A stretch of 64,000 bases of DNA from Verrucomicrobiota bacterium (GCA_029573725.1 JAKQDQ010000181.1:248001-312000), one strand, 5' to 3'. Counted from the stretch's first letter, positions 1 through 8,992 are shown. Translations and numbers: made by a program. Notes: generated by a model not told the origin, from the letters alone.

Positions 1-1
1 T

Positions 2-385
2 GCGGCGCTGGGCGAATTGCGCGCCGCCTGGCCTGCGGTTCAGGTCCACAGCAACTCCGCCCACGCGCCGGCGACGCAGCGGCTGGCCGGCGGCGCCCAG
101 TTCACGCTGGGGGCGTTGGAAATCTCGTTTCGCGAAACCCCTGGTCACGCCGCGGATGGGGTGACTTATCTGGTGCAGGGTTGGGCGGGAAACGCGCCCG
201 GTGTTGCCGTGGTCGGCGATACGATCTTCGCGGGGTCGATGGGGCGCGGCAACGACGGCTGGGATCTGGCGCGCGCGAAAATCCAGGAGCACATTCTGTC
301 ACTGCCCCCGGAGACGTTGCTTTGCCCGGGGCATGGCCCGTTGACTACGGTGGCGGAGGAGCTCGCCACCAATCCGTTCTTCTGA
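2..385 (+). CDS. MBL-fold metallo-hydrolase, C-terminal part
   Basis: The reading frame is open from the window edge, so the N-terminus and the HxHxDH metal motif lie outside. What remains looks like the second half of a small metallo-beta-lactamase-fold hydrolase of the glyoxalase II / YcbL type. TPGHAADGVTYLV matches the conserved TPGHTxGS strand, VGDTIFAGSMGRGN matches the V-x-GDxLFxGSxGRxD motif with a metal-ligand Asp, and LLCPGHGPLTTVAEELATNP matches the final PGHGPxTTxxxExxxNP signature. The family usually hydrolyses thioesters or related metabolites in the cytoplasm; the substrate cannot be told. It ends about 60 bases before ilvN, which has its own likely promoter, so co-transcription is not required. 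Confidence 0.85.
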   Translation, partial: AALGELRAAWPAVQVHSNSAHAPATQRLAGGAQFTLGALEISFRETPGHAADGVTYLVQGWAGNAPGVAVVGDTIFAGSMGRGNDGWDLARAKIQEHILSLPPETLLCPGHGPLTTVAEELATNPFF

Positions 386-395
386 ACTTTGCAAA

Positions 396-424
396 TTGAC
401 CTGGAACGTTGCAGCCGTTAGGCT
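396..424 (+). promoter_or_regulatory. Probable sigma-70 promoter for ilvN-ilvC
   Basis: TTGACC at 396-401 is followed after 17 bases by TAGGCT at 419-424 (or TTAGGC at 418-423 after 16). This predicts a start near 431, giving a short leader before the ilvN ATG at 449. The same TTGAC-plus-TTA/TA pattern occurs in front of several other genes in this window. Read by eye; not tested. Confidence 0.45.
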
Positions 425-430
425 GCCCCT

Positions 431-445
431 CCCTGCAAGCAGGGG
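431..445 (+). promoter_or_regulatory. Hairpin covering the ilvN ribosome binding site
   Basis: CCCTG (431-435) can pair with CAGGG (440-444) around the loop CAAG. The right arm contains the AGGGG (441-445) that is the only good Shine-Dalgarno sequence before the ATG at 449. The pairing would hide the ribosome site. It could be chance or a translational control element. Confidence 0.35.
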
Positions 446-448
446 TTT

Positions 449-922
449 ATGCGACACACCATCTCAGTGCTGGTAGAAAACAAGTTCGGCGTGCTGACCC
501 GCGTGGCGGGCCTGTTCACGGGACGCGGCTACAACATTCATTCCCTCAATGTTGCGCCGACGCACGATGCCACCGCGTCGTGCATGACCATCGTGACGCA
601 TGGGGACGATGCCACCCTGGAGCAGATCATCAAGCAGCTCAGCAAGCTGCCCGATGTCCTCAAGGTTCAGCACTTCAATGACGGGGAATATGTGGATCGC
701 GAGCTTGTCCTGGTGAAGGTCAAGGTGGACTCCAAACACCGCGCGGAAGTGATGCAAATCACCGACATCTTCCGTGCCAAAATCGTGGATGTGCAGTCAA
801 AAAACCTGACCATTGAGATCACCGGTGACGAAAACAAGATCGAAAAATTCATCAGCCTGATGGACCAATTCGGCATCCTGGCGTTGACCCGCACCGGCAA
901 GGCGGCCATGCCCCGGGCATGA
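449..922 (+). CDS. ilvN: Acetolactate synthase small (regulatory) subunit
   Basis: Regulatory subunit of acetohydroxyacid synthase, which makes acetolactate or acetohydroxybutyrate in valine, leucine and isoleucine synthesis and passes valine feedback to the large subunit. The 157 residues match the family's usual length. The N-terminal ACT domain (about residues 3-75) opens with HTISVLVENKFGVLTRVAGL and continues RGYNIHSLNVAPT, both diagnostic. The C-terminal domain (about 80-155) has RELVLVKV and ends in FGILALTRTG. The ATG at 449 follows AGGGG at normal spacing. The catalytic subunit gene ilvB is not next to it in this window; directly upstream is an unrelated MBL-fold gene. ilvC follows 60 bases downstream and is probably co-transcribed. 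Confidence 0.95.
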   Translation: MRHTISVLVENKFGVLTRVAGLFTGRGYNIHSLNVAPTHDATASCMTIVTHGDDATLEQIIKQLSKLPDVLKVQHFNDGEYVDRELVLVKVKVDSKHRAEVMQITDIFRAKIVDVQSKNLTIEITGDENKIEKFISLMDQFGILALTRTGKAAMPRA

Positions 923-982
923 TGCTCCGGAGCGTCAACCCCCGGCGACCGCCAGTTTCATCTCAACGACGACGAATATTTT

Positions 983-2005
983 ATGGCCAAAGTTTATACG
1001 GACAAGGACGCTGATCTCAGCGTATTAAAGAACAAAACGCTCGCCGTGCTCGGGTTTGGCTCGCAAGGCCACGCGCATGCGCTGAACCTGAAAGACAGCG
1101 GCTGCAAGGTCATCATCGGCCTTTACGCCGGCAGCAAATCCATTCCAGTCGCGAAGGAAAAAGGGTTCAAAGTGGTCAGCACCGCGGAAGCGGTGCGGCA
1201 GGCAGATGTCATCATGGTTGCGCTGCCGGACACCAAGCAGCCGGCCTGTTACGCGCGGGACATTGCGCCGAATTTGACCGCGGGGAAAACTCTCGTGTTT
1301 AGCCACGGCTTTTCCATTCATTTCAAAACCATCGTGCCGCCGAAGAATGTGAACGTGATCATGGTGGCCCCGAAGGGCCCGGGGCACACGGTGCGCCGTC
1401 AGTATGTCGAAGGCAAGGGTGTGCCGTGTCTGATCGCCGTCTATCAGAACCCGGGCAGGGATGCGAAGCGGATCGCGCTGGCTTGGGCCCGGGGGATTGG
1501 CGGCACCCGCGCGGGAGTGCTGGAGACCAACTTCAAGGAGGAAACGGAAACGGATTTGTTCGGCGAACAAACCGTCCTGTGCGGCGGCATCAGCGCGTTG
1601 GTGCAGGCCGGATTTGAAACCCTGGTGGAGGCGGGTTACGCCCCGGAGATGGCTTACTTTGAATGTTTGCACGAGCTGAAGTTGATCGTGGATTTGATGA
1701 ATGAATCCGGGATCAGCGGCATGCGCTTTTCCATTTCGGAAACGGCGAAGTGGGGCGACGTGACCGTGGGTCCGAAGATTATTGATGCCAGCGTGAAAAA
1801 ACGCATGCAGGCCGCGTTGCGGGACATTCAATCCGGCAAGTTTGCCCGGAATTGGGTGCGCGAATACAAGACCGGATACAAGAAATACAATGCCCTGCTC
1901 AAGAAGGGTGAAAAACATCCGATTGAGAAAGTCGGCGCCAAACTCCGCGGTTTGATGCCCTGGATGGGCAAAAAAAACATCAAAGGCGCCCAGGCGGCCT
2001 ATTGA
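983..2005 (+). CDS. ilvC: Ketol-acid reductoisomerase (NADP+)
   Basis: Converts acetolactate or acetohydroxybutyrate to the dihydroxy acid by Mg-dependent alkyl shift and NADPH reduction, the second step of branched-chain amino acid synthesis. At 340 residues it is the short class I form. The Rossmann motif [14 protein letters not shown] is at residues 23-36, followed by the cofactor-specificity loop GLYAGSKS (46-53), with the usual serine of NADPH-dependent forms. The catalytic His is in FSHGF (106-110). Metal ligands lie in [12 protein letters not shown] (191-202, Asp191 and Glu195) and in the [15 protein letters not shown] helix. The start is preceded by an A/T-rich spacer without a strong Shine-Dalgarno sequence. 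It lies 60 bases after ilvN. Confidence 0.97.
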   Translation: MAKVYTDKDADLSVLKNKTLAVLGFGSQGHAHALNLKDSGCKVIIGLYAGSKSIPVAKEKGFKVVSTAEAVRQADVIMVALPDTKQPACYARDIAPNLTAGKTLVFSHGFSIHFKTIVPPKNVNVIMVAPKGPGHTVRRQYVEGKGVPCLIAVYQNPGRDAKRIALAWARGIGGTRAGVLETNFKEETETDLFGEQTVLCGGISALVQAGFETLVEAGYAPEMAYFECLHELKLIVDLMNESGISGMRFSISETAKWGDVTVGPKIIDASVKKRMQAALRDIQSGKFARNWVREYKTGYKKYNALLKKGEKHPIEKVGAKLRGLMPWMGKKNIKGAQAAY

Positions 2006-2359
2006 TCAGGCGGGGCCATGGCCGGCGTTGACGCCCGCCGCGATGGGGGCGGTTTCTTAATCATCCGGGGCAACAGACAAAACGAACTGGCCTGCCCATG
2101 CCGGAGAGAAAAGGCACGAACAGGCCAGCCGCAGCCGCCAGCGCCCCCGATGACGGCTTAAACTCTCAGGGTTGCCCCCACGGAAAACGGCGTCGCGAAA
2201 ATCGCTGAAGCGCGAAACGGGTGCTCCTCGTGAGGGAGCCGGTCAGGTAGATCTCCTCTCTCAAACTGCCGCGAAGTTTCATCGTCACGGCAAATTACCG
2301 CGTGGCCAAACCGGCGCAATTAGGTCGTCCCCGGTTCTCCACCCGGGAGGGTTCCGGTC
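2006..2359. other. Intergenic region with a GC-rich hairpin
   Basis: No convincing gene here. A long imperfect hairpin lies at 2087-2128: CTGGCCTG (2087-2094) pairs with CAGGCCAG (2121-2128), and inside it TGCC pairs with GGCA. No T-run follows, so it is not a standard intrinsic terminator of ilvC, but it may stabilise or end that transcript. The rest shows no recognisable RNA family or repeat. Confidence 0.35.
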
Positions 2360-2397
2360 AAAAAAACGCCCCTCCGGAAACGCGTTCCGAAGGGGCG
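2360..2397 (-). terminator. Rho-independent terminator of the DUF1080 gene
   Basis: On the minus strand, CGCCCCTTCGGA and TCCGGAGGGGCG form a 12-bp stem with one mismatch around a short loop, followed directly by seven T residues (2360-2366 on the plus strand are A). It lies about 20 bases past the DUF1080 stop codon. Confidence 0.8.
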
Positions 2398-2417
2398 GGA
2401 TGGCGCCTTGGGCGGAT

Positions 2418-3236
2418 TCAGGGCTGGTCGATCTCTCCGAGTGGCCGGATCCAAATGTTACGGTAACGGACCAGGTCGCCGTGATCCTGCAAACCGATGG
2501 GGCCGCGGGAGGACCTGGTTTCATGGTAGCTGGTCAGTTCGCGGTGCTTGGTGGGACCAAGATATTCGCGATGGTTTTGCAGTACGACCCCGTTGACGAT
2601 GATGGTGACGGTAGCTTTTTTAATCAGCTGCCCGGCCGCATTCCACCGCGGGGCTTCAAAAATGATGTCGTAACTCTGCCATTCGCCCGGCTTCTTGCTG
2701 GGATTGGCCAGCGGGGGGAATTGCCCGTACATTCCGCCCAACTGCCCGTCCGCGTAAGTGGGGTTTTCGTAGCTGTCCAGCACCTGCGCCTCGTACTGCC
2801 CCAGTAAAAAAATGCCGCTGTTGCCGCGACCCTGGCTGTTGCCCTTGACCACCTCGGGCGCGGCGAATTCCAGGTGCAGTTGAAAGTCTTCAAATTCCTG
2901 CTTGGTGCGGATGGAGCCGGCCGCCGGGGTCACTTCCATGTAGCCATCCTTGATTTTCCAGCCGGCGGGTCCGCCGTTTTCACCTTGCCACTGGGACAGG
3001 TCCTTGCCGTCGAACAGCACCACGGCGTCCGAAGGTGCGCCGGCGTTCAGGCTGAAGCTGGCGGCGGGTGTGACCACGCGCGGGCGCGGCCGGTGCGCGT
3101 CGTGGACGTGCCATGGTTGACCGGGGATGATGGGCGTGTCGGTGTAACCTGGCAGCTCATCGGCGTGCAGGTGGGGGTGGGAAAAAGTCATGCCAATTCC
3201 GGCCAGAAGCATAGAAAAGAAAAATCTGTTTCGCAT
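2418..3236 (-). CDS. Secreted DUF1080 protein (3-keto-disaccharide hydrolase family)
   Basis: Exported protein of 272 residues with an N-terminal signal peptide (FFFSMLLAGIGMTF, cleavage near residue 25). From about residue 70 it is a DUF1080 domain, a concanavalin-like jelly roll abundant in Verrucomicrobiota and Planctomycetota and linked to periplasmic 3-keto-glycoside hydrolysis. Family marks include VVLFDGKDLSQWQ, the GRGNSGIFLLG segment with the conserved acidic follow-on YEAQVLDSYEN, GQLGGMYGQFPP and the closing GPIGLQDHGDLVRYRNIWIR. It is monocistronic, ending at a good terminator. The exact sugar substrate cannot be read from sequence. Confidence 0.92.
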   Translation of the reverse strand: MRNRFFFSMLLAGIGMTFSHPHLHADELPGYTDTPIIPGQPWHVHDAHRPRPRVVTPAASFSLNAGAPSDAVVLFDGKDLSQWQGENGGPAGWKIKDGYMEVTPAAGSIRTKQEFEDFQLHLEFAAPEVVKGNSQGRGNSGIFLLGQYEAQVLDSYENPTYADGQLGGMYGQFPPLANPSKKPGEWQSYDIIFEAPRWNAAGQLIKKATVTIIVNGVVLQNHREYLGPTKHRELTSYHETRSSRGPIGLQDHGDLVRYRNIWIRPLGEIDQP

Positions 3237-3329
3237 GGCGAAGTTTTCTTAAGCGCAGCGCAAATTGCAACTGACAAAATCACCCGTCTTCCGCCGGCCC
3301 CGGCGCGGCGCCGGAAATTCCTTTCGCCG

Positions 3330-4460
3330 TCAACGCACCCGGTGGATGAGCCACAGCGCGATCAGGGCAAAACTGAGGTTCGGCAGCCATCCGGCGATCC
3401 AGGCGGGCAGATGTCCGGCCGTGCCGGCCGCCTGGCTGATCTCCATCACGGTGAAGTAGGCCAGACAAATGCCGATGCTTCCGGCGACTCCGGCAAAGAT
3501 GTTGCGTCGCCCTGAACTTGCGCCAAACGGCAGCGCAATCAACACCACGACAAAGCACTTCCACGGACTCGCGATCCGGCTGTGCAAACGGGTGTAGAGC
3601 CAGCTCCGGGTGGCGGGGGTGAGGTCCGGATGCAGCGCCAGATAGCTGCGGATGTCGCTCAAGGGAAGTTCGGCGTGGTGGCGGCGCCGCGCTCCGGCGC
3701 GCTGGTTGATCAACACCTCACTCCGGATTTCCTCCGGGGTCTCCTTGAGATCGGGGCGGGCCAGGACCGGGAACTGCAACGTGGGCACCGGACTCGCCTC
3801 GGCGGCGGGATCGCTGCGATACTCGCGCGCGTTGAAAAAAACCCATACGCCATTGCTGTAAACTGCGGAACTGGCATAGAACCAGGTCGGTGCTCCATTG
3901 GTGCCCGGGCTGACGATAAGGGGATTGAGCATGGTCAGCGTTTCCGCATTGAATTCCTTGATCGCCCAATTATGGCCGTCGCGCGCGTTCATGAAGCCCA
4001 GGTTTCTGATCACCGCCTGGGGGGCGGGGGATCGACCATCCGGCCGCCGGCCGGTGCGGCTGATGAGCGCGTCCGCCCGCTCCTCCGCATCGGGCGCGAA
4101 TTTTTCATTCACCACAAACAACCCGATGCTGGCGAGCAGGCCGATCAGCAGGTACGGCGCCGCCAGGCGCCACAAGCTGATCCCGGCGGCGCGCATGGCG
4201 GTGATTTCGTTGTTGCGCGCGTGTTGCGTCAGGGCGTAGAGCAGCGCGAGCAACAGGGCGACGGGGAGTACGACATCCAGAAACTCCGGCGCCCGGATCA
4301 CGTAGTAACGGACCACGTCTGGCACGCCGACGTGCGCTTCCTTGAACCTGTCAATGCGTTCGAAGAGATCCGATGACGTCCAGAAGATGAAGAAGCCACC
4401 CAGGCAATACGCCAGGGGTGACAACAGCTCCCGCAGAAGGTAGCGATCCAGCAGACGCAC
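3330..4460 (-). CDS. LptF/LptG family LPS export permease
   Basis: Inner-membrane subunit of the Lpt machine that lifts lipopolysaccharide off the inner membrane toward the periplasmic bridge. The 376 residues match the family. The start LLDRYLLRELLSPLAYCLGG is typical, as are NEITAMRAAGIS, the coupling helix that contacts the ATPase LptB, and the three-helix blocks at both ends (helices near 15-35, 60-80, 103-120 and 300-320, 330-350, 355-373) around a periplasmic beta-jellyroll. Only one of the LptF/LptG pair is present here. It lies alone between the DUF1080 gene and sufC. lptD is in the same window at 20960. Which of LptF or LptG it is cannot be decided by eye. Confidence 0.88.
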   Translation of the reverse strand: MRLLDRYLLRELLSPLAYCLGGFFIFWTSSDLFERIDRFKEAHVGVPDVVRYYVIRAPEFLDVVLPVALLLALLYALTQHARNNEITAMRAAGISLWRLAAPYLLIGLLASIGLFVVNEKFAPDAEERADALISRTGRRPDGRSPAPQAVIRNLGFMNARDGHNWAIKEFNAETLTMLNPLIVSPGTNGAPTWFYASSAVYSNGVWVFFNAREYRSDPAAEASPVPTLQFPVLARPDLKETPEEIRSEVLINQRAGARRRHHAELPLSDIRSYLALHPDLTPATRSWLYTRLHSRIASPWKCFVVVLIALPFGASSGRRNIFAGVAGSIGICLAYFTVMEISQAAGTAGHLPAWIAGWLPNLSFALIALWLIHRVR

Positions 4461-4504
4461 CCGGTCAGGCTAAACCCGGCTGGCGGCGGCCAGCAAGCTT
4501 GGGA

Positions 4505-4525
4505 AAGGAAAAGCCGGAGGCCGGC
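4505..4525 (-). terminator. Possible terminator after sufC
   Basis: On the minus strand GCCGG-CCT-CCGGC forms a short GC stem followed by TTTTCCTTT, about 30 bases past the sufC stop codon. The stem is only 5 bp, so this is a weak call. Confidence 0.35.
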
Positions 4526-4554
4526 AGACCGTCACGTCCGCCCCCCCCGGCCAT

Positions 4555-5328
4555 TCAGGCGGCAACCAGTTGGTTCCTGACGATGGCTTCATAGCCCTTG
4601 GATTCCAGCTCCAGGGCGAGATCCTTTCCGCCGGACCGGACAATGCAGCCATCCGCCATGATGTGGACCTGATCGGGAATGATGTAATTCAGCAGGCGCT
4701 GGTAGTGCGTGATGATCAACTGTGCCGCGTCGGGCCGTTTGAGCTTGTTGACACCGCCGGCGACCACCTTCAGGGCGTCAATATCCAGCCCGGAATCGGT
4801 TTCATCCAGAATGGCCAGTTTGGGTTCGAGCACCGCCATTTGAAAGATTTCGGCGCGCTTCTTCTCGCCGCCGGAAAAGCCCTCGTTGACCGAGCGCTTC
4901 AACAAATCCTCCTTGAGTTCGAGGAGCTTCATCTTGGTTTTCACCAGGGCCAGAAAATCCATGGCGTCCACTTCCGGCAAACCCCTGGCCTTGCGGATTT
5001 CGTTGTATGCGGCGCGGAGGAAGTAGGTGCTGTTCACGCCGGGGATTTCAACCGGGTACTGGAAGGCCAGGAAGAGCCCGGCCCGCGCGCGTTCTTCCGG
5101 GTCCAGTGCCAGCAAGTCCTGGCCCCGGTATTTCACGGTGCCTTCAGTCACGGCATAGCCCTCGCGGCCGGCCAGAATGGCCGCCAGCGTGCTCTTGCCA
5201 CTGCCATTCAGGCCCATCAAGGCATGCACTTCACCGGGGTAAACGGTCAGGCTGAAGCCCTTGAGAATCTGTTTGTTCTCCACTCCGGCGTGGAGGTTGT
5301 TGATTTCGAGAATAGGTTGCATGGTCAT
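4555..5328 (-). CDS. sufC: Fe-S cluster assembly ATPase SufC
   Basis: ABC-type ATPase that drives the SufB scaffold in cytoplasmic iron-sulfur cluster assembly. About 257 residues, the usual SufC length. Walker A GLNGSGKS is at residues 39-46, the Q-loop at LAFQYP (88-92), the signature FSGGEKKR at 151-158, Walker B LAILDETDSG at 171-180 and the H-loop in IITHYQRLL; DETDSGLDIDAL is specific to SufC. The frame is open further upstream, but the homologous part begins at one of two close ATGs (5328 or 5322); 5328 was chosen and neither has a strong ribosome site. It lies 66 bases after sufB in the same operon. SufD, SufS and SufU/E are not in the window. Confidence 0.95.
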   Translation of the reverse strand: MTMQPILEINNLHAGVENKQILKGFSLTVYPGEVHALMGLNGSGKSTLAAILAGREGYAVTEGTVKYRGQDLLALDPEERARAGLFLAFQYPVEIPGVNSTYFLRAAYNEIRKARGLPEVDAMDFLALVKTKMKLLELKEDLLKRSVNEGFSGGEKKRAEIFQMAVLEPKLAILDETDSGLDIDALKVVAGGVNKLKRPDAAQLIITHYQRLLNYIIPDQVHIMADGCIVRSGGKDLALELESKGYEAIVRNQLVAA

Positions 5329-5394
5329 GGATAAAATGTTTGTTGCGGCTCCGCCGCACGCGTTCCGGCAAGGGCGGCACGACAAGTCAGGAGA

Positions 5395-6843
5395 TCAGCC
5401 GACACTCCCCTCCAGACTCACGCCGAGAAGTTTTTGCGCCTCCACGGCAAACTCCATCGGCAGCTCCTTGAATACCTCCTTGCAAAATCCGTTCACAATC
5501 ATGTTGACGGCATCCTGCGTTTGAATACCGCGCTGGTTGCAATAGAAAATCTGGTCCTCGCCAATCTTCGACGTGGTCGCCTCATGCTCGACCGAAGCCG
5601 TGGCGTTCTTCACCTCAATGTACGGAAACGTGTGCGCCCCGCATTTGGAGCCGATCAGCATGGAATCGCATTGCGAGAAATTCCGGGCATGGGCCGCGCT
5701 CTTCTGGATTTTCACCAGGCCGCGGTAACTGTTCTGGCTGCGCCCGGCCGAGATGCCCTTGGAGACAATGGTGCTGCGCGTGTTCTTGCCAATGTGGATC
5801 ATCTTCGTCCCGGTGTCGGCCTGTTGACAGTTGTTGGTGACCGCCACCGAATAAAACTCGCCCTTCGAGTTTTCCCCAAGGAGCACGCAACTGGGATATT
5901 TCCACGTGATTGCCGAGCCGGTTTCCACCTGCGTCCAGGTGATGCGTGAGTTCCTGCCCTTGCACAAGCCGCGCTTGGTCACGAAGTTGTAAATGCCGCC
6001 CACCCCGTGCTCGTCGCCCGGATACCAGTTCTGCACCGTGCTGTATTTGATTTGCGCATTGTCCAGCGCCACCAGTTCCACGACCGCCGCGTGCAACTGG
6101 TTTTCATCGCGCATGGGCGCCGTACACCCCTCCAGGTAGCTGACCTGCCCGCCGTCGTCGGCAATGATCAGCGTGCGCTCGAACTGGCCGGATTTGGCGG
6201 CGTTGATGCGAAAGTAGGTGGACAGCTCCATGGGACATCGCACGCCCTTCGGGATGTAGCAGAAGGATCCGTCGGTGAAGACCGCGGAATTCAACGAGGC
6301 GTAGAAGTTGTCCGTGTAGGGCACCACCGAGCCGAGGTATTGCTGGACCAGCGCGGGGTGTTTTTGAATCGCCTCGCTCATGGAGCAGAAGAGGATGCCC
6401 TTCTCCGCGAGCTGCTTCTGGTAGGTCGTGCCGACGCTGACGCTGTCGAAGACGGCATCCACGGCCACGCCAGCCAGCCGCTCCCGCTCGCGCAGCGGGA
6501 TGCCCAGCTTCTCGTAGGTTTCCAGAAGCTTGGGGTCCACCTCGTCGAGACTCTTGGGCGCATCCTTTTTCTGTTTGGGGGCCGAATAGTAGGTGATGTC
6601 TTGAAAATCCGGGGTGGGAAACTTCACGAATTGCCAGGTGGGCTCGGTCATGGTCAGCCAGTGCCGATAAGCTTTGAGCCGCCACTCCGTCATCCAGGCC
6701 GGCTCGTTTTTCTTCGCCGAGATGAAACGGATGATCTCCTCACTCAGGCCGGGGGGGGCGGAATCCGTTTCGACCTCGGTATAAAAGCCGTATTTATATT
6801 CCTGTTTGACCAGGCCCTCGATGGTTTCCGTGGCGGTGCTCAT
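5395..6843 (-). CDS. sufB: Fe-S cluster assembly scaffold SufB
   Basis: Scaffold subunit of the SufBC(D) complex, on which new iron-sulfur clusters are built. About 482 residues. Family marks include [15 protein letters not shown] near residue 75, [36 protein letters not shown], the TKRGLC segment, the [14 protein letters not shown] stretch and, near the C-terminus, [14 protein letters not shown] followed by [22 protein letters not shown], which holds the conserved His and Glu. Start chosen at the ATG whose first bases overlap the stop of the upstream fur-type gene (ATGA), because homology begins there ([11 protein letters not shown]) and the overlap implies translational coupling. The operon order is fur-type regulator, sufB, sufC. 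Confidence 0.96.
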   Translation of the reverse strand: MSTATETIEGLVKQEYKYGFYTEVETDSAPPGLSEEIIRFISAKKNEPAWMTEWRLKAYRHWLTMTEPTWQFVKFPTPDFQDITYYSAPKQKKDAPKSLDEVDPKLLETYEKLGIPLRERERLAGVAVDAVFDSVSVGTTYQKQLAEKGILFCSMSEAIQKHPALVQQYLGSVVPYTDNFYASLNSAVFTDGSFCYIPKGVRCPMELSTYFRINAAKSGQFERTLIIADDGGQVSYLEGCTAPMRDENQLHAAVVELVALDNAQIKYSTVQNWYPGDEHGVGGIYNFVTKRGLCKGRNSRITWTQVETGSAITWKYPSCVLLGENSKGEFYSVAVTNNCQQADTGTKMIHIGKNTRSTIVSKGISAGRSQNSYRGLVKIQKSAAHARNFSQCDSMLIGSKCGAHTFPYIEVKNATASVEHEATTSKIGEDQIFYCNQRGIQTQDAVNMIVNGFCKEVFKELPMEFAVEAQKLLGVSLEGSVG

Positions 6844-7274
6844 GCAAATGATTTGTTCCGGGCGCAATCCGTGCAAAGTCCGTGCACGGCAATTTCGTAG
6901 TAATTCACTTTAAATCCTTTGGGGCGCGGCACACTCGTGGCCCCTTCGGTCAGGGCGACGTCGAACACCGCCCCGCATTTGTCGCAGTAATAGTGGCAAT
7001 GCTCCTCCATGTTGGGGCAGAACCGGGCGGCCCCACGTTCCAGCTGCACCTGGCGCACGAGCCGGCAGGAGACCAGGGCGTCCAGGCAGTTGTAAACTGT
7101 GGCGTGGGAGATTTCCGGCATGGCTTTTTTGGCGCGGCTGTAAATCTCCTCCGCCGTGGGATGATCGCGCCTGGCCAGCAAGACGTCATAGACGCAACGG
7201 CGCTGAGGCGTGAAGCGGAAGCCGCTGGTCGCCAGACGCGCGCTCAAATCTTGTTGGTTCACCGGGTGTTTCAT
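6840..7274 (-). CDS. Fur/PerR-family metalloregulator, first gene of the suf operon
   Basis: DNA-binding repressor of the Fur superfamily, 144 residues. The winged helix is at about 10-85 ([14 protein letters not shown]; recognition helix in [13 protein letters not shown]) and the dimer and metal domain at 86-140. The structural Zn site has both pairs, C97-x2-C100 and C134-x2-C137, and HCHYYC (92-97) is present. His38 in HPTAEEIY corresponds to the regulatory His of PerR. The position where PerR has Asp85 and Fur has Glu (RFD or RFE) is Cys86 (RFC), which is unusual. The start at 7274 was chosen because family homology begins there and the probable promoter is just upstream; an upstream TTG would overlap that promoter. 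It probably represses itself and sufBC. Confidence 0.9.
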   Translation of the reverse strand: MKHPVNQQDLSARLATSGFRFTPQRRCVYDVLLARRDHPTAEEIYSRAKKAMPEISHATVYNCLDALVSCRLVRQVQLERGAARFCPNMEEHCHYYCDKCGAVFDVALTEGATSVPRPKGFKVNYYEIAVHGLCTDCARNKSFA

Positions 7275-7294
7275 CCTGCCCGCCACGGCAGCAC

Positions 7295-7322
7295 AGTGTA
7301 GGGGCTGCCGGGCGCGAGTCAA
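7295..7322 (-). promoter_or_regulatory. Promoter of the fur-sufB-sufC operon
   Basis: On the minus strand, TTGACT (plus-strand 7317-7322) and TACACT (7295-7300) are separated by 16 bases. This predicts a transcript start near 7288, about 14 bases before the regulator's ATG. The palindromic operator lies 3 bases upstream of the -35 box. Confidence 0.6.
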
Positions 7323-7325
7323 TAA

Positions 7326-7340
7326 TTAGAATTATTCTAA
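7326..7340. promoter_or_regulatory. Per/Fur-type operator (perfect 7-1-7 palindrome)
   Basis: TTAGAAT-T-ATTCTAA is a perfect 7-1-7 inverted repeat with the layout of the PerR/Fur-family 15-mer (TTATAATnATTATAA type), in an AT-rich island inside otherwise GC-rich DNA. It abuts the -35 box of the fur-sufBC promoter and lies 90 bases upstream of the divergent aminotransferase, so it could control both. Confidence 0.7.
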
Positions 7341-7429
7341 ATCCAACCCCCGCGCGTTTTGTCGTTGAACCTCCTGGCCCGGCAGCGCATTCTGGGACGG
7401 CGCGATATCGGAGCGCCCATTGGTTTCCT

Positions 7430-8770
7430 ATGACCACGCCAACACTTCCCGCCACCTCCCTGCGGCCCCGCGCCTACACCGGCCCGGCGCGGGCCGCCGT
7501 GCTCGCCCAACGCCGGCAGCATGTTCATCCGAGCATCTTTCATTATTACCGGGAGCCCCTCCTGCTGGTGGAAGGGCAGATGCAATACGTCTGGGACGAA
7601 CAGGGCCGGCGCTACCTCGACGGTCTGGGCGGCATTGTGACGGTCAGTGTCGGGCATTGTCATCCCCACGTGATGGCGGCGGGCCATCGCCAGAGTGAAG
7701 TCCTGCAGCATGCCACCACCATTTATCTGCATCCCAACCTTGGCGCGTTTGCGGGACAACTGGCCGCCAGACTCCCGGGGGAGCTCAAGGTGTGTTACTT
7801 CGTCAACTCCGGATCGGAAGCCACGGATCTGGCCCTGCTGATGGCGCGCGTGTATACGGGCAATTACGACGTCATCGCCCTGCGCAACGCCTATCATGGC
7901 GGCAATGCCTCCGGCATGACCGTGACCGCGCACAGCTCGTGGAAATTTAACGTGCCACACAGCTTCGGAGTGCATCACGCCATCGCCCCGTATCCCTACC
8001 GCGGGCCGTATGGTTATGATGACGCGGAGGCCGGACGGAAATATGCCGACGACGTGAAATCGCTGATTGATTACGCCACTCCGGGCCGGGTGGCGGCGTT
8101 CATTGCCGAATCCATCCAGGGCGTTGGCGGCTTTGTTGAGTTTCCGCCCCATTATCTCCAGCACGTTTACGCACACGTCCGCGCGGCCGGCGGCGTGTGC
8201 ATTGCCGACGAGGTGCAGACGGGCTTTGGACGTCTCGGCACGGACTTTTGGGGGTTTGAAACGCAGGGCGTTGTTCCGGACATCGTGACCATGGCCAAAG
8301 GGATCGGCAACGGCTATCCGCTGGCCGCGGTGGTGACGACGCCGCAGATCGCCGCCGCCTTGACCGGGAAAATTCACTTCAACACCTTCGGCGGGAATCC
8401 TGTGGCCATGGCCATCGGCAGCGCCGTGCTGGAGGTGATCGAACGCGAAAAATTGCAGGCCAATTCGCTGCAAATGGGACGGCGGATCAAGGCCGGACTC
8501 GAAAAACTTCAGTCGAAACACCCGGAGATCGGCGACGTCCGCGGCCGGGGTTTGTTGCTCGGGGTGGAAATCGTGAAAGACCGCAGGACCAAAGCGCCGG
8601 GACAGGCGGAATGCACCGCCGTCCACGAAGCCGCCCGGGAGATGGGGCTGCTGCTGGGCAAGGGCGGATTGTGGGGGCAAACCATCCGTCTTGCCCCTCC
8701 CATGTGCATCAATGCAGCCGATGCGGATTTTATTGTCGAGGTGTTCGACGCGGCCTTCAGCCGGCTGTGA
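7430..8770 (+). CDS. Class III PLP-dependent aminotransferase (AGXT2-like)
   Basis: Cytoplasmic pyridoxal-phosphate aminotransferase of class III, 446 residues. Marks include the phosphate-binding [15 protein letters not shown], the stacking and substrate segment RNAYHGG, the PLP-nitrogen Asp in [13 protein letters not shown], the Schiff-base Lys in [16 protein letters not shown] and [14 protein letters not shown]. It resembles alanine-glyoxylate aminotransferase 2 and related omega-amino-acid transaminases more than the arginine-pathway enzyme; the true amino donor is not decidable by eye. It is divergent from the fur-suf operon with a 155-base gap holding the Per-type box. No downstream partner is on the same transcript apart from the aroF leader region, which has its own promoter. 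Confidence 0.9.
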   Translation: MTTPTLPATSLRPRAYTGPARAAVLAQRRQHVHPSIFHYYREPLLLVEGQMQYVWDEQGRRYLDGLGGIVTVSVGHCHPHVMAAGHRQSEVLQHATTIYLHPNLGAFAGQLAARLPGELKVCYFVNSGSEATDLALLMARVYTGNYDVIALRNAYHGGNASGMTVTAHSSWKFNVPHSFGVHHAIAPYPYRGPYGYDDAEAGRKYADDVKSLIDYATPGRVAAFIAESIQGVGGFVEFPPHYLQHVYAHVRAAGGVCIADEVQTGFGRLGTDFWGFETQGVVPDIVTMAKGIGNGYPLAAVVTTPQIAAALTGKIHFNTFGGNPVAMAIGSAVLEVIEREKLQANSLQMGRRIKAGLEKLQSKHPEIGDVRGRGLLLGVEIVKDRRTKAPGQAECTAVHEAAREMGLLLGKGGLWGQTIRLAPPMCINAADADFIVEVFDAAFSRL

Positions 8771-8964
8771 GCGGCCGGTGCGGCGTCGCCGCGTCCGCCG
8801 TCACGACGGGAGATGCTGCTTCTGACAGAGCTCTGGAAATTGGTTGCGTTGACCCGGCAGGCACGGTGGAGCTGAACGGTTTCGGTGCCAGCGATGGTTT
8901 TGACCCGCCCTCGTTCCTTCGTGTTCACCACCCCGAGGGACAGAAGTCGCGTTGACAAGGGGAC

Positions 8965-8992
8965 TTGACGTTGGCAGGCGGGCTGTTACGGT
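8965..8992 (+). promoter_or_regulatory. Promoter of the aroF leader
   Basis: TTGACG (8965-8970) and TACGGT (8987-8992) are spaced by 16 bases, pointing to transcript start near 9000. A second possible -35, TTGACA at 8952-8957, has no good partner. The start lies close to the leader-peptide reading frame. Confidence 0.45.

Noticed and set aside
5329..5385. Longer N-terminus of SufC starting at 5385
   Set aside because: The extra residues (Cys- and Arg-rich) do not match the family, and the body starts at the two ATGs at 5328 and 5322.
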